Assembly (NCBI GenBank): GCA_003667245.1
Contig: RCNN01000070.1
Coordinates: 45,523-109,522, forward strand
Direction of reading: 5' to 3'
Source: Heterostelium multicystogenum
Lineage: Eukaryota > Evosea > Eumycetozoa > Acytosteliales > Acytosteliaceae
Length of the DNA: 64,000 nucleotides
In this document: one piece after another, positions 55,690 to 64,000 of the stretch
Position numbering within the stretch: the stretch's first letter is position 1
Layout of the letters: the number at the start of each line of letters is the position of its first letter
Made by a program: the position numbers and the translations under genes
The notes under the pieces: model-generated
What the model was told of the DNA's origin: nothing
Databases searched by the model: none
The model's input: only the letters and a program-made list of their open reading frames with translations

Positions 55690-56931
55690 TTCTGACCAAC
55701 TTTGATGATCAATCTATTTGGTCTGCGAATCAACTGTATATATATAATTTATAAGAATATCTTTACTATACTACAACCCAACTAATAATGATATAATATT
55801 GTTATTTAGTGATTATATTTACTATGATAGAACTGACTACTTTAAAGACTTTGCAAAGTTCTTCAGTTCAATTTATTAATGATAATTTAGCATTAGTCGT
55901 TTTTATTATGTATGACTCACCAAAAAAAAACAAAAAAACAAAACATTCATTCATTTCAAATTTAATTTAATTTTATTTTTTACTTCACCTCCTCATAATG
56001 CGAATTCAAAAATAGTTTGTTTGTTCATAAGATATGTCAAGTAGTGGAAATCAAAATGATAACATATTTCAAATTCACTCAATTAGATAATTGTAACAAT
56101 ACACCTACAAATATCAAATATTATATAATATATATTGTTGTTGAAAATATGAACTTTCAAAATATAAACTAAATGATAATTCTTTTATTATCTGTGTTGT
56201 TTTAATTAAAAGTATTACAAAGATATATATAATAGAAGATAGATAAATAGATAGATAGATAGATTAGACTGTTTGTATTACAAATTAAATAGGAAAGGTG
56301 ATATCCACAATAATAGAGAGAAACTTTAAAGTTTGGTGTAACTAAATTAACAAATATAGAATTAAGAAAGAAATAGATATTTAGTTGTTAATCTGATTTG
56401 TCACGTTGTGTGTAGAACGAAACGAAAAGAAATATGTATATAAAAATTTGATGAAGCGTTATATGATAGGTTGCGTGGTTGGGGGAGATTATTGATTAGT
56501 TAGTTGGTAGGTTGGGTACTGTTGCTGACCTGGTAGTAACAATAGATAAATTCCAGCAACAACTTTACAACATCACCCAACATATGATTACAACAAAAAT
56601 TTTAACAATAAAAATAAGATTATTAATTAAGGGGCGACCCCGCATCACTAATGCTGAAATTCAAATTTTTGTAGTGGGATTTCTGTTGACACCTGTTTGG
56701 ATTTCACCTTTTCAATCAGCCAGTCAAGAATTAGGTTGTTTTTTGGTTTTATTTTAATTATTTTTTTATTTTTTTGTTTTTTTTGTGATTGAATTTCTCT
56801 AAACTTTTTTTTTGATCAAAAAAGTATGTTCATCCAAATTTTTTTAGTCATACTTGTTTTTTCTATATTTCTATCATCCAAAAGCCTCACTTTTCATATT
56901 AGTTTGTACTTATTGGAAGTTAGAAACAAAA
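55690..56931. promoter_or_regulatory. Divergent promoter region of the J-protein and GDH genes
   Basis: About 1.2 kb of AT-rich sequence with GATA repeats near 56250 and T/A runs near 56760-56820. No coding character and no RNA gene. Confidence 0.5.
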
Positions 56932-58896
56932 ATGAATCGTCTTGTTAGTCGTACTATCACCCGTTCTCTCTTCAACAACCAAGCTTCTTTGGTTAACCCA
57001 ACTAGAACTTACTCCACCGAAGTTTCTCAGTATGTATAAAAATATCTAAAACCTTTAAAGCTACAGAATTTAAATATCCTTCAATCACATAATCAACTCA
57101 ATTCAACAATCAATCAACGATCAACAATCAACAATCATAGCCATATTGAATACAATACAAGTTGGATGAGCTTGAGAAAACAAAAAAGTCTAAGATAGAT
57201 TGGTTGGATGATGATAGCATAAAATTTCTAAAAAAAAACAAAAAGTAAATCATGCCATAAAAAAATGGTGGACTTTTAGATCAAAACTTTTGAAATTGCC
57301 AAAAACACCAAAAAAAAACAAAAAAACAAAAAACAACACAAAAACAAAGGACAGAAAAAGCCAATCACCACAAAACAAACAAAATAGGATATTCTGATGA
57401 TCAGACTTTGACTCGTGAGACTCGAATGTATATCTAATTCTCTCTATTTCTTACTCTCTTTCTCTCTCTGTGTAGACATGAAATTGATAATGAACCAAGA
57501 TTCTTGGAATGTTTTAAGACTTTCTTTGATAAGGCAGCTGGTCTTACCAATTTGAAGCCAGGTGTTATCAACAACATGAAGGAATGTAACGTTGCTTTGC
57601 GTGTTGAATTCCCAATCAAGAATGAACATGGTGATGTCGACATCATTGCTGGTTACCGTGCTCAACACAGTCACCATCGTTTGCCATGCAAGGGTGGTAT
57701 TCGTTACTCAAATGAAGTCGATTTGCAAGAGGTTATGGCTTTGGCTTCATTGATGACCTACAAGTGCGCCGTCGTCGACGTACCATTCGGTGGTGCTAAG
57801 GGTGGTGTTCGTATCGACCCAAAGAAATACACTGTCGCACAACGTGAGAAGATCACCCGTGCCTACACCTTGTTGCTCTGTCAAAAGAACTTCATTGGTC
57901 CAGGTGTTGATGTTCCAGCCCCAGATATGGGTACTGGTGAGCAAGAGATGGCTTGGATTCGTGACACCTACCAAGCTTTCAACACTAACGACGTCGATTC
58001 AATGGCCTGTGTAACTGGTAAGCCAATCAGCTCCGGTGGTATTCGTGGTCGTACTGAGGCTACCGGTCTCGGTGTCTTCTATGGTATCCGTGAGTTCCTT
58101 TCCTACGAGGAGGTCCTCCAAAAGACTGGTTTGACCCCAGGTATCAAGGGTAAGAAGATCGTCATCCAAGGTTTCGGTAACGTCGGTTACTGGGCTGGTA
58201 AGTTCTTCGAGCAAGCCGGTGCCAAGATCATCGCCGTCGCTGAACACAACGGTGCTGTCTACAACCCAGACGGTTTGAACGTCGATGCCCTCAACAAATA
58301 CAAGTTGCAACACGGTACCTTCATCGATTTCCCAGGTGCCACCAACATCGTCGACTCACACAAGGCTTTGGAGATTCCATGTGACATCTTGATCCCAGCC
58401 GCCTTGGAGAAGCAAATCCACATTGGTAACTGCCACAACATTCAAGCCAAGATTATTGGTGAGGCTGCCAACGGTCCCAATGACCCCACGTGCTGACGAA
58501 TACTTGATCAACCGTGGTCACGTCATCATCCCAGATCTCTTGTTGAATGCTGGTGGTGTCACTGTATCCTATTTCGAGTGGTTGAAGAACTTGAGCCACG
58601 TCCGTTTCGGTCGTCTCAACAAGAAGTGGGAAGAATCATCAAAGAAATTGTTGCTCGAATTCGTCGAATCTACTGTCAACAAGAAGCTTGGAGATGCCGA
58701 GCGTAACTTGATCATCCACGGTGCTGACGAAATCGACATCGTCCGTTCCGGTCTCGATGACACCATGACCAACGCCTGTGCTGAAACCAGAAAGACCGCC
58801 ATTGAAAAGAACACCGACTACCGTACTGCTGCTCTCTACAATGCCATCATGAAGATCAAGGCCGTCTACGAATCATCAGGTAACCTTTTCTCATAA
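56932..58896 (+). CDS. gluD: Mitochondrial glutamate dehydrogenase
   Basis: Converts glutamate to 2-oxoglutarate and ammonia. Exon 1 (56932-57029) encodes a mitochondrial presequence (MNRLVSRTITRSLFNNQASL) rich in Arg and Ser. A 446-bp intron follows. Exon 2 (57476-58896) gives QHEIDNEPRFLECFKTFFDK. Key segments: CKGGIRYSNEVDLQEVMALA, MTYKCAVVDVPFGGAKGGVR with the catalytic Lys region, PAPDMGTGEQEMAWI, KIVIQGFGNVGYWAG (dinucleotide loop), and LLNAGGVTVSYFEW. A surplus C in GGTCCCAAT near 58477 breaks the frame; without it the join reads GEAANGPMTPRADEYL. Spliced length is 1519 nt, or 1518 without that C, giving 505 residues, normal for the hexameric ~50 kDa class. Codon use is strongly C-ending, as expected for high expression. 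Confidence 0.96.
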
Positions 58897-59302
58897 ACAA
58901 CTCAACACAAACCCAAACAGTATCCAACAATCAGTTGATTCATTTTTGTATCAAATAAAAGTATAACCAAAATTATATCATCAATTTGCAACATTTTTAT
59001 TTTTACAAGTCTGGTCCACAAAAAAAAAAAAAAAATGCGAATTTTCTTCCAGTTTTTACTTTTTTTTTTCTCTCTTTGTCTTGTGCAAAAAATAGCTACC
59101 CCCTTTAATGTGATTTGGGGCATATATCTAGATCATCAAAAAGACTAAGATGAATTTTTGCACCAGATATTTTTGATTAATCAAAATAATTCTAATTAGA
59201 ATTTTTGATCCAATAGAATGGCATCACTGTCAGATGTCTGTTTGATGTTTTATCGAAGAGTATTTTTTTATATTTTCTTTATATTATTTAAAACTTATAA
59301 AT
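58897..59302. other. Intergenic between tandem rightward genes
   Basis: 406 bp, AT-rich with an A run near 59020 and a T run near 59062. It holds the GDH 3' end and the promoter of the lectin/TIG gene. Nothing else seen. Confidence 0.5.
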
Positions 59303-62300
59303 ATGTTCAAATATATAATCCTTATATCTCTTTTAATATTATTATATATCAGTCATATTAATGCTTCTGTTGAAGTGTTCACATCAGCAACCTCTAAATA
59401 TGAACTCTATCTAGATACTACAAGAACTTTTTCACAGGCCCGTAGCTTTGGCTAATTCTCTCCCCACCTTCAGGATCAAGGTATGTTGATAGAAAAATGA
59501 AGAAATCATTGGAGTTATAATATTTATTATTAGTTGAATGTTCATTTAGATCGTTGGTCACTATAGAGAGTTATGATGAATATTTATTTATTTTAAACCA
59601 AACAAATTTCTTTGTCTCAAATCCAAATGCTAAAATTTGGCTTGGTGCAAAGCCACTCGGATCGTTGAACTTACAATGGGCTTGGATGGCAGGTCCATTT
59701 AAGGATCAGCCATTCTACCAGTCATTTCCACAGAGTTGTCTGAGTTTTTGTGCTAATTTCACAGGAAATTATGAAACTCAGAATATTGCGCTGGCTTCAG
59801 ATGGTTTTCAAAGCAGCCAATCCAGAAGATTCTTATTTTGTTTTATTAGAGAGTGGACAAAATGGACAATCAGATCCTATCTTGCGTATGAGAAATCAAA
59901 AATCACAAGTAATAGATATCACCAATATCATTTAGGAGGATCACTTCCATCTGTTAAGGTTTATTCAATGGCATCAGGCACATCAATGGCTTGTAAAATT
60001 ACATCAAACAGGTCAAAGTTCTATTTCATGCACTCTCCCAAATATGTTTCCAAACATACTTTAAACAGTTTTTATTTGAAATCAATGGCCAAAGGAATAT
60101 ATCTTACTACTTTAATCTTCCAATTGCAACTTCACTCATTATCAAAAGAGACATAAAGCAAATAGTACTAAGTGTTGACAATATTCAGCTGAACGATTTT
60201 CAAAATGTTGAAAATTTCAAGCTGAACTCGCAATCTTTCTCCGGTATCTCATTAGTTGGAAATTCTTTATTGTTTAATTTTCAAGAGAATATTGGATTAA
60301 TCACCAGTATTACATTTGATCTTCCACATTTGCAAATACTAAATACCCAATATTATCCACCAGTTGGTAAGATTTTATGATTCACATCGATTTCAAAGTA
60401 TAGTTTAGACTAATTCTTCCCACAACAGTCGATTCAAGTTCTAATTTACTTTATCAAATATACCAAACTATATGAATTCATCTTTTGCCTCTAGCATCGT
60501 TTCAAGTAATATTGCCTATTATGGAGACTACTCTCAACAGGGATTTTATTCCTGTTTAAATAGATATTCTATTTTGACTTTTATGCAAGATAATTTTTGC
60601 CTCAAATGCACAAACATGGCTGTCAGCTTCTTATAGTCAAGATGGATTTTCTTACTTTGATAAACAATTTACATCACCAATTCCAGTTGATTTATCCAAA
60701 GGTTCTGCAGCAGTTGCATTGAATATCAATAGAATTGAAGGATACTCATCTGGAAACATCAACAAATATCCATTGGTTATCCTTTATGGAGCAACTATTC
60801 CAAAAATTCAATCGGCATTGTTGTCTGGAACTAGTTTATTGATTACTATTAGTAATATCCTAAATCCTCCTCAATACAAGAATATCATTGTGTCCTCAAA
60901 AAATGTCAGTCTGGATATTAGTTTTGATGTCACCTCAAAAGTTATCACAATCAAAAAGGCTCCATTGAAGCAATACATCGATATATATTTTATATCATTG
61001 TCAGACTTCAATCAATCATCCCAGTATTTGTATACAACATTGCTTAAAATAGAATCAGTATCGTATTCTGCCAAAACAATCACACTTTATGGTACTGGAT
61101 TTTCCTCATCAACATTGGTTTATGGTTTTCCCAACGATGTGACAGTCAACTTTATATTACCAACAGTTATTTCATTATCCATGACTAACTTGATCTACGG
61201 ATCCTTTGATATTTATCTTGTTGACGGTTTATCAACTTCAAATACATACACATGGACATCCCCTTCTTTTTACCTATTTAATAATTCAACGGCAGTTTCA
61301 TATGATGGAGGAAAAGTTACTATAGTCGGAAAGTATTTTTCTGGAAGTCAATATTTCCATGCCTATACCACCTACAATTCTTCAATTAGCGTTCCATGCA
61401 CAAATGAAACAGTATTATCCGATTCAATGCTTACCTTGGAAGCTCAACCATTTCTTTCAATTTACTCCATTAGTATAGTTTACTCCCTATATAGAGGTAA
61501 TCATACAGTCAATGTTGATGCCAATTTTATAGGTAAATTTATCTATTGTTTAGTTATTACTTTATATACTAACAATCATTTATAGAATTTGGACAACCTA
61601 TATTTAATCAAACAGGATTAGAAGTTGGTCTCATCTCAAGTGGTATAGATACCTATAAAGATGGTCTGAAAATCCAGTTTGAAGACCAAGACCCTATAGA
61701 TATTAGTTGTTCAGGTCTATCATGTTCTTTCAGTTTCCCAAAGCCAGACTGTAACGGTAATTATAAAATCTTATCTAGAACAGGATATCCATTAGTGTTA
61801 GGTTCAAGAGTTTGGGGTATGTTTATGATATTCAAGTTAAATATCAATTTCTAACCAAATTTTATTTAGCTCCTGTTATTTCCAGCCTTAAACCAAATTA
61901 TCTAGTACCGGCATCGACTGTTTCAATTTATGGATATAATTTCAATGGTACAAGTCTCTCCATGAAATTTAACTCAGTTCCAGTATCTATTCAGGTCAAT
62001 ACCATCTCCCCTTCTACTTCAATCATTGTTTTCACAGTACCACAATTTAATGATTCAGCATTTATTGAAGTTACTTCCAAGTCAAGCTATGGTTTATTTG
62101 TTGCAAACTATACATATACTAGCATTGAGCCGCCCATAATTAATGATATTCAAGTGTCCCAATGTACCTACCACCCCACCTCAAGTTCTTTTGACAATCA
62201 TCGGAAAATATTTTGGAAGTTCAGTTCAAAAAAATCAATATCTACGGTTTGTCCAGTATTGTTCCACTTCAAAATATGGTAGTCAACCATATAGAAGATA

Positions 62301-63885
62301 CACAGATTATTTTAGTCGCACCTCTAGACAGTAGAAGTGGAAATATTATTCTTGAATCAAGAGGATTTAATTCTACTGAATTCTATGTAGCAATACCACC
62401 AATTGTTACAAAGGCATCATCACCATTAGTTGCTGGTGGAATCATCACATTCCAAGGATATTTCTTGGCACCAGTATCATATGATAACCAACAAATACTT
62501 TCAATCACAATCAATGATGTTCAGTGTTCTGATTTGATGTGGAATGCTGTTTGATTACAACCCATATACAATCTCATGCAAAGCACCCCAGGATCTGGAA
62601 AAACTTGGGCCTATTTCAAATATAGATATAATTCAGAAAAAATAGAATTTACCTATCAAGGACCATCGATAATTGCAGTGACATCAACAACTTACATGAA
62701 AGCAGAGACAGTGACAATCGATGGAAACAATTTTGCCAAACAATGATTTGGTTGTTATGATTGGAAATAAGAGCTGTTCAGAGGCAACAGCGATTAACCC
62801 AACAAGATTGACATGCTTTTTCAGTTCTGATGTTGCATTCAAAAACTCAACATTATTGGTCGAAGTATCAGTTGCAAATCAAGTCACTTCTGGATTCAAT
62901 TTCATTTATAAACAAACCAATCAATGTCCATCATGTGGTGATCATGGTCAATGCAATGAGAATAATGGTATTTGCAATTGTGAATCAGGATGGACTGGAA
63001 TTACTTGCTCAAACAAGATCACAGCAGCATCTGATCCACCTGTTCTTTCAAACAATTCAACTGATGTCAAGTTGGTGACCAAAGATAAAGTTGAATTCAA
63101 TGTCAACATCACTGAAATCAGAGAGATCAACTCTGTTGGAGATATCATCAAGAGTCAACTCATCAAGAGTTTGGAATGGACTATTTTAGAAACTGACAAC
63201 AATCATCATTTCATATCATACCAATCAACAATCAATTCAACATCAAAGATTGTGATCAATACAACAGTATTCACAGAAGATAGCACCTATAATTTTGCAG
63301 GAGATATCTTTTCAGTTCCAGCAAACTCTGTCAAATACAAGATTCAAATATTCAATTGGAAATTTGAGGAGTTGACAAATTACCTTCAAATATTATTCCT
63401 TTCTCAAGGTGATCAAACACAGTTGGATGATTGTCAAGAACAACAACGAACAACAATCTAAACGATAAGGACTCACTCAGAACCATGGAAATTCATATTG
63501 GTGGATCAATCCTCGAGAGTTATTATTCTGACAGAATGATTGTTGATGGTAAAGTCACACACAGTCAAGTATCATTGTTGGATTCGAAAGATCCATCATC
63601 GGTGCAGATACAAACAAACATTCCCAAGTAAAGTGAACATTTTGACAGCAATTTCAATCCAACAATTCACAGACAATGCAATTGTCGATCCAAACTTTGG
63701 ATCACTTCTCGTCGAAACAGACACCTGTGGAAAGTCAGAGAACAAATATAAAATTCCACTGATCATTGTATTCTCTGTTGTTTGGTGGAATTGCCATTGC
63801 CACTGCACTTGTATTGGTATTTAAAAAGAAATTGAAATACAGAATCCACGATATCAATATTAAATTAAAGAAATTAACAAAATAA
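59303..63885 (+). CDS. C-type lectin / TIG / EGF / ComC-type single-pass surface protein
   Basis: Start at 59303 with a signal peptide (MFKYIILISLLILLYISHIN). Residues about 25-160 resemble a C-type lectin domain (AVALANSLPTF after one surplus C, SLVTIESYDEYLFIL, KIWLGAKPLGSLNLQWAWM, SFPQSCLSFCANFTG). Then several TIG/IPT repeats (IESVSYSAKTITLYGTGF, VISSLKPNYLVPASTVSIYG), one EGF module (CPSCGDHGQCNENNGICNC, ESGWTGITC, about 62925-63015) and the ComC supersandwich-type domain (ASDPPVLSNNSTDVKL onward). The end is a membrane helix and basic tail (RIHDINIKLKKLTK). Introns fit near 59480, 60367, 61538 and 61805. At least eight frame breaks, most one surplus base (62742, 63625, 63784). ComC-class proteins act in cell-cell communication in Dictyostelium; the lectin domain suggests glycan binding. 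Confidence 0.85.
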
Positions 63886-64000
63886 CAACTAAATAACAAA
63901 TAAATAATTGTAATAATAATAATATCTAAAATATCCTACTTCTAAGAAGGGAGATCTGAAATATTGTTAAGATTACAGTGATACTTCTCATTTATTGTAA

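Noticed and set aside
1..64000. CRISPR arrays, bacterial operons, ribosome-binding sites
   Set aside because: Introns, Pol III genes and protein families are eukaryotic; no regularly spaced direct-repeat array is present.

Overview
The window reads as nuclear DNA of a dictyostelid social amoeba. Intergenic DNA is very AT-rich and full of short tandem repeats. Introns are short (about 50-150 bp), AT-rich and GT..AG. Proteins carry Asn, Gln, Ser and Thr runs, and several families are typical of dictyostelids: the ACA adenylyl cyclase, FNIP-repeat kinases, ComC-type EGF/TIG surface proteins and ankyrin-like proteins with NRTEGC repeats. Coding GC is higher than I expect for D. discoideum, so a group 1 or 2 species is a reasonable inference, but I cannot name it.

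Layout. 1-4157 (-): most of an aggregation-type adenylyl cyclase (acaA), its 3' end beyond the left edge, with 3.7 kb of upstream DNA. 7.8-10.3 kb (-): LSM2 and a DDX19/Dbp5 helicase. 11.9-15.9 kb (+): LRR/multi-TM surface protein, convergent with a FNIP-repeat/kinase gene (16.0-19.4 kb, -). 19.5-20.9 kb (-): small secreted TIG-like protein. 21.8 kb: tRNA-His. 22.2-24.0 kb (+): transglutaminase-like protein, convergent with a SART3-like factor (24.2-27.0 kb, -). 27.5-28.5 kb (+): eIF4E.

28.5-35.3 kb is the mobile part: degenerate repeats, a tRNA-like Pol III unit, a 34-bp direct repeat, hairpins, and a non-LTR retrotransposon with two intact ORFs lying downstream of a tRNA-Lys gene, as tRNA-targeted TRE elements do. 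36.5-47.6 kb is a housekeeping/regulatory block: RPL15, DPM2, a PH+HMA protein, a tandem winged-helix E2F, a hotdog thioesterase, TSEN34 and MBF1. 48-52.8 kb holds two ankyrin-like genes around an F-box/LRR-like gene. 53.4-63.9 kb: a HAD-like protein, a DNAJB12-like chaperone, mitochondrial glutamate dehydrogenase, and a C-type lectin/TIG/EGF/ComC-type surface protein.

Frames. Almost every single-copy gene is interrupted by a one-base shift, nearly always one surplus base in a short homopolymer, including in genes expected to be essential (RPL15, LSM2, GDH, DDX19). I read these as assembly or base-calling errors rather than pseudogenes. The retroelement ORFs (4.7 kb) are free of them. Gene coordinates below therefore span shifts and introns.

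Themes. Several genes fit aggregation and multicellular life (acaA, TIG/EGF/lectin and LRR surface proteins, transglutaminase-like). Others form an RNA-processing and translation set (LSM2, DDX19, SART3, TSEN34, eIF4E, RPL15, MBF1). No operon-like logic is expected in this kind of genome.
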